Counted from the stretch's first letter, positions 46,047 to 58,960 are shown. The stretch is 64,000 bases of DNA from Poriferisodalis sp964484385 (GCA_964484385.1 CAZAFV010000002.1:1-64000), one strand, 5' to 3'. Translations and numbers: made by a program. Notes: generated by a model from the letters alone, not told the origin.

Positions 46047-46153
46047 CGTTGCAGTCTGCCCCGCTCCAGCTGGACGCCGAGCGTCGCTTTCACAACCCCG
46101 CAGCCCATGCGGGAACTCGTCGTGCTTCGATGGGGCGCGGTCGCGCCCGCGGG

Positions 46154-47365
46154 CTACAGACCCAGCGCTGACTTGAGGTCGTCAACGCGGTCGAGCCGCT
46201 CCCAGGGGAAGGTGTCGCCATTGGGCACACGGCCGAAGTGGCCGTAGGCGGCCGTGGTCTGATAGATCGGCTGGCGCAGATTCAAATCGGCCAGCAGCGC
46301 CGCTGGCCGCAGGTCGAACACCTCGTTCACTGCCGCCGAGATGGCCTCCGGATCGACGTGGGCTGTGCCGAACGTCTCCACCAGCACCGAGACCGGGTCG
46401 GCACGCCCGATGGCATAGGCCACCTGCATCTCGCAGCGATCTGCTGCCCCGGCCGCCACGAGATTCTTCGCGACCCAGCGTGCGCCGTACGCCGCCGACC
46501 GGTCGACCTTGGACGGGTCCTTGCCGCTGAATGCTCCGCCGCCGTGGCGGGCGTAGCCACCGTAGGTGTCGACGATGATCTTGCGCCCGGTGAGGCCGGC
46601 ATCGGCGACCGGCCCGCCGCTCACGAAGCTGCCGGACGGGTTCACGAGCAGCTCGAAGTCGTCGTCGGCGAAGGCAGCAGGCAGGGTGGGGCCGATGACG
46701 TGCTCGAGCAGGTCGGGGCGCATCATGCCCTCGATCTCGATTCCCTCCCTGTGCTGGGCAGAGACGACGACCGTGCGCAGCGCGACCGGTTCGCCGTCGC
46801 GGTACTCGAAGCTCACCTGCGTCTTGCCGTCGGGGCGCAGGTAGGGGATGCAGCCCGACCGGCGCGCCTCGGTGAGCTGCTCGGCCATGCGGTGAGCCAC
46901 ATGGATCGGCAGCGGCATGAATGCGTCGGTCTCACGGCAGGCATAGCCGAACATCATCCCCTGATCGCCGGCGCCTTGATCAGGGATGTTGTCTTCGTGC
47001 GCGGCTGCTTCGCTGCTTCCGAAAACTCCCTTGGTGATCTCCGGGGACTGCTCGTCGAGAGCGATCATCACGCCGCACGTGTTGCCGTCGAACCCGAGTT
47101 CGCCATGGTCGTAGCCGATGCCGGTGATCGTGCTGCGCACCACCCGCGGGATATCCACGTAGGCCTCGGTGGACACCTCGCCCGCTACGACGACCAGGCC
47201 GGTGGTGACCAGCGTCTCCACCGCTACCCGGGCGTGATCGTCCTCGGCGATCAAGGCATCGAGGATGGCGTCGGAGATCTGGTCGGCCATCTTGTCGGGA
47301 TGGCCCTCGGTCACCGATTCTGAGGTGAAGGTCCACTGGTTCACCGTGGCTCCCGATTCGGTCAT
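46154..47365 (-). CDS. metK: S-adenosylmethionine synthetase
   Basis: 403 residues. FTSESVTEGHPDKMADQISD, GAGDQGMMFGYA and GGGAFSGKDPSKVDRSAAY are the ATP-, metal- and methionine-binding signatures. Makes SAM from methionine and ATP. No SAM riboswitch pattern was recognised in the 104 bases upstream. Confidence 0.97.
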   Translation of the reverse strand: MTESGATVNQWTFTSESVTEGHPDKMADQISDAILDALIAEDDHARVAVETLVTTGLVVVAGEVSTEAYVDIPRVVRSTITGIGYDHGELGFDGNTCGVMIALDEQSPEITKGVFGSSEAAAHEDNIPDQGAGDQGMMFGYACRETDAFMPLPIHVAHRMAEQLTEARRSGCIPYLRPDGKTQVSFEYRDGEPVALRTVVVSAQHREGIEIEGMMRPDLLEHVIGPTLPAAFADDDFELLVNPSGSFVSGGPVADAGLTGRKIIVDTYGGYARHGGGAFSGKDPSKVDRSAAYGARWVAKNLVAAGAADRCEMQVAYAIGRADPVSVLVETFGTAHVDPEAISAAVNEVFDLRPAALLADLNLRQPIYQTTAAYGHFGRVPNGDTFPWERLDRVDDLKSALGL

Positions 47366-47469
47366 GTTCTGTCGGTCGTCTGGGCCTGTCGCTGCCGGTA
47401 CTCCGAGCAGCGCGGCAAGGCTAGACGAACGAGGTCGCGACGCAGCAGGGGGTGCGCCGGCGCAGAGAA

Positions 47470-48729
47470 CTAGTGGCGCAACTCGGCGACGGTGTCGAGG
47501 ACGGCGTCGGCGACTTCGCGCTTGGAGCAGATCGGCAGCGGGCGCACGGTGCCGTCGGCCAGCAGGACGGTCACGATGTTGGTGTCGTGCGCGAAGCCAG
47601 CGCCGGCTGCCGAGACGTCGTTGGCCACCATGACATCGAGGTTCTTGCGAGCCAGTTTCTGAGCGGCGTTGTCAAGCACATCGGCCGTCTCGGCAGCGAA
47701 GCCCACCAGTACCTGGCCCGGCGGTTTTGCGGCCCCGAGACCGGCGAGGATGTCCGTGGTGTGCTCGAGCACGATGACCGGGGCTCCGGTGCTCGCGGCG
47801 GGGCTGCCTTTCTTGATCTTCTGGGGCGCAACGTCGGCCGGCCGGAAATCGGCCACTGCCGCCGCCATGATGATCACGTCGGCGCCTGCATGTGCCGCCA
47901 CAGCGGCCTCCATCTCCGCAGCCGACTCCACTCGAACCTCGTGCACGCCTTCGGGCGGCGGGAGCGGGGCGCTCGTCACCAGCGTCACTTCGGCACCGCG
48001 ATCGCGGGCGGCAGTGGCAATGGCGTAGCCCTGCTTGCCCGATGACCGGTTGCCTATGAAGCGAACCGGATCGATGGCCTCGCGGGTGCCGCCGGCGCTG
48101 ACGGTCACGCTGACGCCTGCGAAGTCGCGGCGTGGCGGCGTGGGCTCGTGGGCAGGGTCTCGTTCGGGCAGCGCAGCGAGCACCTCGCTGACGGCTTCGA
48201 AGATCGTGGCCGGCTCGGCAAGACGGCCGGTGCCGATGTCGCCGCCGGCGAGACGGCCGGCCTCAGGCACCACCATGTGCACGCCCCGGCCGGTGAGCAC
48301 CTCGATGTTGTGCTGCACGGCAGGGTGCTCCCACATCTCGGTGTGCATGGCAGGGCAGACCACCACCGGTGCCCGCGTGGCGAGCAGCGTGGCGGTGAGC
48401 AGTCCGTCGGAGATACCGGCCGCGTAGCTGCCGATGACACGCGCAGTGGCGGGCGCCACGACCACCACATCGGCCGTCTGGCCCAGCGTGGTGTGCGGGA
48501 TCGGGTCGTCCTCGCCGAAGATCGACGTCTGCACGCGCTCGCTGGCGAGGGCGTCGAAGGTGGCCCTGCCGACGAAACGCTGTGCGGCTGCGGTCATCAC
48601 CGGCACGACGCGCGCGCCGGCGTCCATCATGAGTCGGCACAGGATCACTGCCTTGTACGCAGCGATGCCACCGCTGACGCCGAGCACCACGCGGCGCCCG
48701 GCGAACGGAGACGCCGCAGCGTCAGGCAA
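47470..48729 (-). CDS. coaBC: Bifunctional phosphopantothenoylcysteine synthetase/decarboxylase
   Basis: About 419 residues. The N-terminal flavoprotein decarboxylase (VVLGVSGGIAAYKAVILCR, then VVCPAMHTEMWEHPAVQHN with the PxMNxxMW-type motif as PAMHTEMW) is followed by the CTP-dependent synthetase (VTVSAGGTREAIDPVRFIGN, SSGKQGYAIA). Two steps of CoA synthesis. The frame runs up into rpoZ, but TTG 48729, one base after the rpoZ stop, gives a normal N-terminus. Confidence 0.93.
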   Translation of the reverse strand: MPDAAASPFAGRRVVLGVSGGIAAYKAVILCRLMMDAGARVVPVMTAAAQRFVGRATFDALASERVQTSIFGEDDPIPHTTLGQTADVVVVAPATARVIGSYAAGISDGLLTATLLATRAPVVVCPAMHTEMWEHPAVQHNIEVLTGRGVHMVVPEAGRLAGGDIGTGRLAEPATIFEAVSEVLAALPERDPAHEPTPPRRDFAGVSVTVSAGGTREAIDPVRFIGNRSSGKQGYAIATAARDRGAEVTLVTSAPLPPPEGVHEVRVESAAEMEAAVAAHAGADVIIMAAAVADFRPADVAPQKIKKGSPAASTGAPVIVLEHTTDILAGLGAAKPPGQVLVGFAAETADVLDNAAQKLARKNLDVMVANDVSAAGAGFAHDTNIVTVLLADGTVRPLPICSKREVADAVLDTVAELRH

Positions 48730-48730
48730 A

Positions 48731-49069
48731 TCAGGCCTCGAGGTCGGGAACCACTTCGAGCATGGCTGCGTCAGCCTCCGCCGCGGCAAGCGCTTCGGCC
48801 TCCAGCCGTGCTCGCTCCTCGGGGTCGAACCGCTCGAACGTGATCTTGTCGGCGTCGATCTCCTCGAATGCGATCGACAAGGGCTTGCGGGCAACCGAGG
48901 CAACCTGCGGGGGCACAACCGAGCCGATGCCACCGTCGAGCTGGTTGTAGTACGAGTTGATCTGCCGCGAGCGCATGGCAGCGAGGCTCACCAGCGTGAA
49001 CTTCGAGTCGACCTTGGAGAGCAGGTCTTCGAGCCCTGGGGTGATCATGGTGTCGGTTGACTCAGTCAT
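48731..49069 (-). CDS. rpoZ: RNA polymerase omega subunit
   Basis: 112 residues. LLSKVDSKFTLVSLAAMRSRQINSYY (the conserved omega core) is near residue 16 and ends in an acidic tail. Omega aids assembly of RNA polymerase. It sits between gmk and coaBC as in other Actinobacteria. Confidence 0.94.
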   Translation of the reverse strand: MTESTDTMITPGLEDLLSKVDSKFTLVSLAAMRSRQINSYYNQLDGGIGSVVPPQVASVARKPLSIAFEEIDADKITFERFDPEERARLEAEALAAAEADAAMLEVVPDLEA

Positions 49070-49082
49070 CGCGAGACGCAGG

Positions 49083-49730
49083 CTACCGGCGGGACCGGGT
49101 GCGCTCCACGAATGCGGCGATCTCCGACACGGTGCTCGAGATGTCCCGGTTCACGACGATGAGATCAGCCATCCGGTAGCCGACAGGCAGCTCCTCGTCG
49201 GCCTTGGCGAGCCGGCGTGCCACGTCTGCATCAGGGTCGCCCCGGCGTCGCATGCGTCGCTCCTGCTCGGCGCGGCTCGGCGGCAGCACCATGATCACCA
49301 GGGCGGCAGGATCACGGTTGCGCACCGACACAGCGCCCTGAACGTCGATTTCGAGCACCAGATCGCGGTCGAGATCGGGCGGCGGCATCGGGGTGCCGTA
49401 GCGGTATTCGAAGAAGTCGGCCCACTCCAGGAACCCGCCTGCTGAGATGCGTGCATCGAACTCCTCGGCCGTCACGAACGTGTAGGCCTCGGCCGGCTCC
49501 CCCACCCGGCGAGGACGGGTTGTCCAGGATCGGCTCAGCAGCAGCGTGGGGTCTTGCGCCACCAATTCGGCCACGATCGTGCCCTTGCCGGCGCCGCCCG
49601 GCCCGCACACCACGTACAGGGTGATGCCCCAAGGCGCACTGCCGCTCGGTGCGCGCCCAAGCGCACTGCCGCTCGGTGCGCGCCCAGGCGCGCCATGACT
49701 CGCAGCGCCGCTGGGCGCCGGGTCGGTCAT
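49083..49730 (-). CDS. gmk: Guanylate kinase
   Basis: 215 residues. The P-loop is GPGGAGKGT (GPSGAGKST in most). SWTTRPRRVGEPAEAYTFVT binds GMP, and EIDVQGAVSVR lies in the core. About 35 N-terminal residues precede the kinase and include a 9-residue repeat (GRAPSGSAL, GRAPSGSAP) from a 27-bp tandem duplication at 49634-49687, so the natural start may be further in. Phosphorylates GMP. Confidence 0.94.
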   Translation of the reverse strand: MTDPAPSGAASHGAPGRAPSGSALGRAPSGSAPWGITLYVVCGPGGAGKGTIVAELVAQDPTLLLSRSWTTRPRRVGEPAEAYTFVTAEEFDARISAGGFLEWADFFEYRYGTPMPPPDLDRDLVLEIDVQGAVSVRNRDPAALVIMVLPPSRAEQERRMRRRGDPDADVARRLAKADEELPVGYRMADLIVVNRDISSTVSEIAAFVERTRSRR

Positions 49731-49740
49731 GCGACTGTCT

Positions 49741-50076
49741 TCACGCGCCTGAGGCGGAATCCTGTGCGAAATGCTCGCTCAAACGGCGCCGCTGCGTCTC
49801 GCCGAGACCTCGCAGTCGCCGGTTGTCGGCGATGCCAATCTCAGCCATCAGTCGGCGGGCCTTGACCTTGCCGAGACCGGGCATCGACTCCAAGGCAGCG
49901 AGTGCCTTGAGCTTGCCGACGTTCTCGACAGAGTCGGCTTCGGCCAGCAACTCGTCGAAGGTGAGCAGGCCCATCTTCAACCGATGCTTGACGTTTGCGC
50001 GGACCTCGCGGGCCTCCTTGGCCTTGGCCAGCGCCTCGGCACGCTGCTCGTCACTCAGTTCAGGCAGCGGACTCAT
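49741..50076 (-). CDS. mihF: Actinobacterial integration host factor (mIHF)
   Basis: 111 residues. The N-terminal helix (QRAEALAKAKEAREVRANVK) and the helix-two-turn-helix DNA-binding part (ESMPGLGKVKARRLMAEIGI, then RLRGLGETQRRRL) match the mIHF family, a nucleoid-associated DNA-bending protein restricted to Actinobacteria. Good phylogenetic marker. Between pyrF and gmk, as usual. Confidence 0.95.
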   Translation of the reverse strand: MSPLPELSDEQRAEALAKAKEAREVRANVKHRLKMGLLTFDELLAEADSVENVGKLKALAALESMPGLGKVKARRLMAEIGIADNRRLRGLGETQRRRLSEHFAQDSASGA

Positions 50077-50140
50077 TGAGGTGCAGTGTAGCTATGCGCC
50101 AGATAGGCCCTAGGGACACCGGGCTCGAATTCGACGCCGC

Positions 50141-50929
50141 TTACGGCGAGCCCAGAGCGGCAGCGACCTCGGCGACGATGGCTGCCGCTGCTGCGTCCGG
50201 ATCGGGCGCTGCGGTGACCGCACGGCCGATGACGAGCACGTCGGCGCCTGCCGCCAGCGCCGACGCCGGCGTGGCGACGCGGCGTTGATCGGCCGACGGC
50301 GCACCGGCAGGGCGAATGCCCGGGACCACCCGAAGCATCCCCGGCACCGTGTTGGTCACGACGGGAAGATCTGGTGCGGCGCACACGACGCCGCCACAGC
50401 CGGCTCGCTCGGCCAGCCGCGCTCGATCCATCAACACCTCCGACGGGGCGTCTGCGTCAGAGGTGAGCACGGTGACGCCGAGCGCGATCGGCGCGTCGGG
50501 GTCCGGGTCAGCGTCGGCAGTGCTCGAGGCGGCATCACCAGCGCCGCGGTGTGCGGTGGCCGCACCATCGCTCAAGCCACGGGCGCCCGCGGCCAGCATC
50601 TCCGGCCCGCCCTGGGTGTGCAGGGTGAGCAGCCAGACTCCCAGCTCGCCCGCACAGCGAGCAGCGTGCTCCACCGTGTTCGGTATGTCGTGGAGCTTGA
50701 GATCCAAGAACACGCGACTTCCCGCCGACACGATGTCGCGGACGACCCCAGGACCCTCGGCGAGGAACAGCTCAAGACCGACTTTCATGACACCGAAGTC
50801 GGCCCCGAAACGCTCCACGAGCGCCATGGCAGCGGCCCGGTCTGGCACATCGAGCGCGAGAGCCAAGCGATCACGCACGGGGTCTCGCCCGAGCACCGAT
50901 GCCGTTGCAGTAGCCGTTGGAGAGTTCAC
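50141..50929 (-). CDS. pyrF: Orotidine 5'-phosphate decarboxylase
   Basis: About 262 residues. FLDLKLHDIPNTVEHAAR carries the catalytic D-x-K-x-x-D motif. GVTVLTSDADA, then VVPGIRPAGAPSADQRRVATP bind phosphate. GTG 50929 overlaps the pyrD stop by 4 bases. An insert of about 20 residues (HRGAGDAASSTADADPDPD) is low-complexity. Last step to UMP. Confidence 0.94.
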   Translation of the reverse strand: MNSPTATATASVLGRDPVRDRLALALDVPDRAAAMALVERFGADFGVMKVGLELFLAEGPGVVRDIVSAGSRVFLDLKLHDIPNTVEHAARCAGELGVWLLTLHTQGGPEMLAAGARGLSDGAATAHRGAGDAASSTADADPDPDAPIALGVTVLTSDADAPSEVLMDRARLAERAGCGGVVCAAPDLPVVTNTVPGMLRVVPGIRPAGAPSADQRRVATPASALAAGADVLVIGRAVTAAPDPDAAAAAIVAEVAAALGSP

Positions 50930-51852
50930 GTGGTCTCCCGTGTGTCGCCTGCCGTCCGGTGGGCGCGTCCCGTCAGAGAGGCCGCGGTGCTGACACCGTG
51001 CCGCCCGCACCAGCGCCGCAGCTCGTCCAGCACTTTGCGAGGTGCCCGGGGGTCCCAGAACGACGCAGTTCCGACCTGGACCGCACTGGCGCCTGCAGCC
51101 ATGAGCTCCGCCGCATGCTCCCCTTTGGCCACGCCGCCGACGCCCACGATCGGCACGCCGCCGAGCGCCGCACGGACGTCGTAGATGGCCCTCACCGCAA
51201 CCGGGCGGATGGCCGGGCCCGACAGCCCCCCGCCGCCGTTGCCGAGCGTCGGTTGCGCGGTGACCGGGTCAATCGACATCCCGAAGACGGTGTTGACGAG
51301 CGTGAGGGCCTCGGCTCCGGCGCCCAAGGCAGCCTCGGCGATCTCGACGAGATCGGTGACGTTGGGGGTGAGCTTCGCCCATACGGGCACACCCGCAGCA
51401 GTCGAGGCGGCGATGGCATCAGCCGTGGCCGACGGATCGCACGCGAACATCTGGCCCCGCCCTTCGAGGTTCGGGCAGCTGACGTTCACCTCCAGCGCCG
51501 TGAGCCCGGCACCCGCGAGCGCCGCTGCGGCCGTGGCGTAGTCGGCGACCGTGCGGCCCCAGATGCTGACAACCACCCGGGCGCCCGTGCGGGCCAGGCG
51601 CGGCAGCTCGTGCTCGACCCATTCGGAGACTCCCGGATTCTGCAGCCCGACAGCGTTGAGCATCCCCGCCGCGGTGCCCACTACCCGCGGTGCCGGGTTG
51701 CCGGCCCAGGGAAACGGCGAGAGCGACTTCGTCACGGTCGCCCCGAGCGATGCCAAGTCGAGGTACGAGCCGAGCTCGTTGCTGTAGCCGGCAGTGCCGG
51801 ACGCCGTCATGACCGGGTTGGGCAGCTCCACGCTGCCGACTCGCACTGCCAT
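50926..51852 (-). CDS. pyrD: Dihydroorotate dehydrogenase, class 1B type
   Basis: About 308 residues. NPVMTASGTAGYSNEL, NVSCPNLEGRGQMFACDP (the catalytic Cys of class 1) and NTVFGMSIDP with GGGGLSGPAIRPVAVR place it with class 1B (NAD-linked) enzymes. These normally need the PyrK electron-transfer subunit, which is absent from this operon. GGAGG 7 bases before ATG 51852 fixes the start; an upstream ATG at 51897 overlaps carB. Confidence 0.92.
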   Translation of the reverse strand: MAVRVGSVELPNPVMTASGTAGYSNELGSYLDLASLGATVTKSLSPFPWAGNPAPRVVGTAAGMLNAVGLQNPGVSEWVEHELPRLARTGARVVVSIWGRTVADYATAAAALAGAGLTALEVNVSCPNLEGRGQMFACDPSATADAIAASTAAGVPVWAKLTPNVTDLVEIAEAALGAGAEALTLVNTVFGMSIDPVTAQPTLGNGGGGLSGPAIRPVAVRAIYDVRAALGGVPIVGVGGVAKGEHAAELMAAGASAVQVGTASFWDPRAPRKVLDELRRWCGRHGVSTAASLTGRAHRTAGDTRETT

Positions 51853-51889
51853 GTCCACGCCTCCGCCCCGGATGGCTCGGGGCAGCGAA

Positions 51890-55257
<3,368 letters not shown>

Positions 55258-55258
<1 letters not shown>

Positions 55259-56436
55259 CAGCGAGCCTTCCTGTGGCTGCCGCCGGCGCCGAGGCCGGCG
55301 CCGTTGGGGGTTCCGCCCCAGAACTGCGACATGAGGTCGGCGAAGCGGTCGAAGAGGTAGCGCGAATCGTGCGGGCCGGGGCTGGCCTCGGGGTGGTACT
55401 GCACGGCGAACGCGGGCAGGTCGCGGCAGGCGAAGCCTTCGAGCGATCCGTCGTTCAGGCACACGTGCGTCTCGTCCACGCCGGGCACCGAGCCGGATTC
55501 GATGGCGAAGTTGTGGTTCTGGCTGGTGATCTCGACGCGGCCCGTGGACTCGTCGCGCACCGGCACGTTGCCCCCGTGGTGGCCGAAGGGCAGCTTGTAG
55601 GAGCGGCCGCCCAGTGCGAGGCCGAGCACCTGCTGGCCGAGGCAGATGCCGAAGATCGGCACCCGGTCGAGCAAATCGCCGAGCGCGCCGATGACGCTGC
55701 CCGCCATCTCGGGGTCGCCCGGGCCGTTGGAGAGGAACACGCCGTGGGGCTCGCGTGCAAGCACCTCGTCCGCGGTGGCGTGCGCCGGCACCACCTCGAC
55801 TGTGGCGATGCGCCCGAGGTTGACAACGATGGCGCGCTTGATGCCCAGGTCGTAGGCCACCACTCGCCACGGCCCGTCACCGGCGGAGTACGGCTCGGCA
55901 GTGGTGACCTCGCCGACGAGATCGCCGCCGGCGGTGCCGGGCTCAGCGCTGGCCGCGGCCGCGATGCGTTGCAGCGCCTCATCGTCGGGCGCAGGCCCGA
56001 ACGCACCGGGCATCGCGCCGTGGTCGCGCACATGGCGTGTCAGGCGTCGCGTGTCCACGCCCGCGATGCCGACGATGCCGTGACGGGTGAGATAGGCGTC
56101 GAGATCGCTGTCGGAGCGCCAGTTGGAGCGGCGGCGGGCCAGGTCGCGGATGACGACGCCCCGGCAGAAGGGGCGGCGAGACTCGGCGTCGACGCCAGTG
56201 GTGCCGTAGTTGCCGATGTGGGGATAGGTGAACGCGATGATCTGGCCTGCGTAGGAGGGGTCGGTGATGACCTCCTGGTAGCCGGTCATCACGGTGTTGA
56301 ACACGACCTCGCCCGATGCGATCCCACCCGAGGGGCCCAAGGGCGCGCCGATCATCTCGCCCTCGAATGTGGTGCCGTCGGCGAGCACGAGTGCGCCGGC
56401 AGTGGGAGCGGCGGGGTTGTCTGCGACTGGGGTCAT
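55258..56436 (-). CDS. carA: Carbamoyl-phosphate synthase small subunit
   Basis: About 392 residues. N-terminal domain with VVFNTVMTGYQEVITDPSYA; class I glutaminase domain with nucleophile Cys in IFGICLGQQVLGLALGG and His in FAVQYHPEASPGPHDS. Supplies ammonia to CarB. ATG 56436 overlaps the pyrC stop (TGATG); the longer frame over pyrC is a shadow. Confidence 0.96.
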
Positions 56437-57794
56437 CGGGTGTTTCCTGCGGCGAGCGCAGCGACGGTACCGGCAGTGCTGCACGGCGCACCGTCGGCCA
56501 CCACCAAGCGGCCAGCGACAACCGTTGCCGTCACCATCACGCTCATCTCGCGGCGGCGGTGGGGCGTGTTGCGAGCCATCGAGACCGAGCCGCGCTCTGC
56601 CAGCGTCCAGGGTCGGCCGAGATCGATGACCACGAGGTTCGCCGGCCGGCCGGGCTCGATAGCTCCACCGCCGAGATGGGTTGCACTGGCCAGTTCGGCA
56701 GGTCGCCAGGCGAGCGCTTCCAACGCCGTCTCGACGCTGATGTCCTGGTGGCCCAGGACGAGTGCGGCACAGGTCTCCAGCGCCGCCACCCCGGGCGGTG
56801 CCTCGTCGAAGGGCAGGTCTTTCGCCTGCGGCGGTACCGGCGAGTGACCGCTGACCACCGCATCGATCGTGCGGTCGTTGATGCCGGCGATCAGCGCTTC
56901 CCGGTCCAGCGCCGTGCGGTAGGGCGGCTCGGCCCGCATGAGCGTGTCGTAGCCGTCGGTGTCGGCATCGATGAAGAGCAGGTGCTCGGTGGCAACCGAC
57001 GCGGTCACGTCGATGTCCTCGGCCTTGGCGGCACGCACCAGCTCGACCGTGCGGGCGGCGCTGATCCGGTCGAGGTGCAGCCGGCCCCCGGTGAGTCTCG
57101 CGACACCGACCGCAGCGCCGGCTGACAGCTCTTCGGAAGTTGCCGGTTCCCCGGCCAGGCCCATGCGTGCCGACACTGCGCCTTCGGCCATGGCAGCAGT
57201 GCCGCCGAGATGGGCTGTGGCGGGGCGCACCGACACGGTCCCGCCCAGCGGCCCGGCGTACTGCAGGGCCCGGCGCAGGAGGCCGGTGTCGGCCAGCGGC
57301 CCCACATCGGTGAACCAGCGGACGCCGGCGTCGGCCAGTTCGGCCATCGGCGACAGGCGCTCCCCTGCCCGGCCGGCGGTGATCGTGGCAGCGGCGACGA
57401 CGGCGCAGTGCCCGCCGGCTGCGTTGCGGCGCAGCTCGGCGAGCTGGCCCAGCCGATCGAGCGGCGGGTCGGTGTCGGGCTGTGCGAGCAGTGCCGTGAA
57501 GCCGCCGAGCGCGGCGGCCGCAGTGGCGCTGGCGACGGTCTCGGCCTCCTCGTTGCCGGGCTCGCCGAGGCGGCTGAACAGGTCGACCAGTCCGGAGGCG
57601 ATCATGCACCCGGTCGCATCGATGACATGAGCCGAACCGTTGCGGCTCGTGCCGGGAGGATCAACAGAGGCGATCCGGCCGTCGAGCACGGTGATGTCTG
57701 CATGCCGCCGACCGGCGCGCTCGACGATCTCGCCGCCTGCCAGAAGCAACGGCTCACCTGCGGCCGGCAGCTGCTGCTCCGTCATCTCAGACAC
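56433..57794 (-). CDS. pyrC: Dihydroorotase homologue lacking catalytic metal ligands
   Basis: 453 residues, with the length and order of an operon-encoded dihydroorotase. The metal motif is gone, however: where DxHVHxREPG is expected it reads VDLFSRLGEPGNEE. The MPNT segment is AQPDTDP, and the late TDHAPH is SGHSPVPP. The scaffold is retained (AVVSGHSPV to PPGVAALET, then GRPANLVVIDL). Such pseudo-dihydroorotases are known as structural partners of aspartate transcarbamoylase. A working dihydroorotase must then be elsewhere. Overlaps pyrB upstream and carA downstream. Confidence 0.88.
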   Translation of the reverse strand: MSEMTEQQLPAAGEPLLLAGGEIVERAGRRHADITVLDGRIASVDPPGTSRNGSAHVIDATGCMIASGLVDLFSRLGEPGNEEAETVASATAAAALGGFTALLAQPDTDPPLDRLGQLAELRRNAAGGHCAVVAAATITAGRAGERLSPMAELADAGVRWFTDVGPLADTGLLRRALQYAGPLGGTVSVRPATAHLGGTAAMAEGAVSARMGLAGEPATSEELSAGAAVGVARLTGGRLHLDRISAARTVELVRAAKAEDIDVTASVATEHLLFIDADTDGYDTLMRAEPPYRTALDREALIAGINDRTIDAVVSGHSPVPPQAKDLPFDEAPPGVAALETCAALVLGHQDISVETALEALAWRPAELASATHLGGGAIEPGRPANLVVIDLGRPWTLAERGSVSMARNTPHRRREMSVMVTATVVAGRLVVADGAPCSTAGTVAALAAGNTR

Positions 57795-58866
57795 CGCCTC
57801 CGCCCGTCAGCTCCGCCTCTGAGGGTGCGGCATCGGGTGGGCCGTCTGCATGGGGCAGGGCTGTGCCTGATCCGATCAAACGGAACAGCACTGCCATGCG
57901 GGCGGCCACGCCGTGCGACACCTGCTGGGTGACCAGCACCCGGCTGGCGGCCAAGTCCTCGAACACTGCGCCTGCGATCTCGATGCCGCGGTTCATCGGC
58001 CCGGGGTGGGTGATGACCGCATCGGAGCGCAGGCGCTGGGCGCGTTCGGCGGTGAGGCCGTAGCGGGCCACGTACTCGGGCACCGACCCGATCAGGCCGT
58101 CCGCCATGCGCTCGCGCTGGCAGCGCAGCAGCCCCACCACATCGAGCTCGTCGAGCACGTCGTCAAGACTGTGCGAGATCTCGACGCGCTTGGCTGCGTC
58201 GGCCGGGAGCCAGCAGTCGATCCAGTCACGCGGCTGCGCCGGCAGCAGCGTGGGCGGTGCGACCAGCACGATGCTGGCGCCGAGCGCCGTGTAGGCCTCG
58301 ATGTCGCTGCGGGCGACGCGGCTGTGGACAATGTCGCCGACGATGCCGATCCGGAGCCCTGCCAGCGTGGGTTCATCGGCGGCCTCGGCGCCCGGCTGGC
58401 CGTCGGCCATCGGGCTGAAGTGGCGCCACAGCGTGTAGGCGTCCTGCAGGCCCTGGGTGGGGTGAGCGTGCCAGCCGTCGCCACCGTTGAGGATCGACAC
58501 GCCATCGTCGGCCCAGCGGGCGATCTGGGCAGGCACACCGGCGCTGCGATGGCGCACTACGGCGGCATGGATGCCCATGGCCTGGACGGTCTCGAAGGTG
58601 TCGCGCAGCGATTCGCCCTTCGCGAGCGACGATGAGGCCGCGGAGAAGTTGAGCACGTCGGCTGACAGCCGCTTGGCGGCGGTCTCGAAGGCCAGCCGGG
58701 TGCGGGTGGATTCCTCGAAGAACAGCGTGGCCACGGTGCGACCCCGCAGGGCGGGCACCCGAGGGATCGGCCGGCGGCCCACCTCGACGAAGCGGTCGGT
58801 GAGCGACAGCAGCTCGGAGATGCCCTCGGTGCCGAGCTCGCCCAGGGTCAGCAGGTGCCCGCTCAC
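57787..58866 (-). CDS. pyrB: Aspartate carbamoyltransferase
   Basis: About 359 residues. Carbamoyl-phosphate loop FFEESTRTRLAFETAAKRL, the SLAKGES loop from the neighbouring subunit, and NGGDGWHAHPTQGLQD and THPGPMNRGIEI are present. The start GTG 58866 lies within the second copy (in gene direction) of a 33-bp duplication that also contains the pyrR stop; the preceding GGGGGAG is the ribosome site. Overlaps pyrC by 8 bases and probably forms a complex with it. Confidence 0.94.
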   Translation of the reverse strand: MSGHLLTLGELGTEGISELLSLTDRFVEVGRRPIPRVPALRGRTVATLFFEESTRTRLAFETAAKRLSADVLNFSAASSSLAKGESLRDTFETVQAMGIHAAVVRHRSAGVPAQIARWADDGVSILNGGDGWHAHPTQGLQDAYTLWRHFSPMADGQPGAEAADEPTLAGLRIGIVGDIVHSRVARSDIEAYTALGASIVLVAPPTLLPAQPRDWIDCWLPADAAKRVEISHSLDDVLDELDVVGLLRCQRERMADGLIGSVPEYVARYGLTAERAQRLRSDAVITHPGPMNRGIEIAGAVFEDLAASRVLVTQQVSHGVAARMAVLFRLIGSGTALPHADGPPDAAPSEAELTGGGGV

Positions 58867-58960
58867 TTGCGCATCTCCCCCAGCAGCACCCGCGCTTGTC
58901 GTGGGCGTGCTGCTTCGGCTGCGGCGCGCCCGCTCACTTGCGCATCTCCCCCAGCAGCAC
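58857..58960. repeat. 33-bp direct repeat spanning the pyrR/pyrB junction
   Basis: 58857-58889 and 58928-58960 are identical. In gene direction each copy reads GTGCTGCTGGGGGAGATGCG and runs through the pyrR stop into GTGAGCGG. Only the copy at 58857-58889 gives the pyrB start in frame; the other holds the real pyrR end. Confidence 0.92.
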
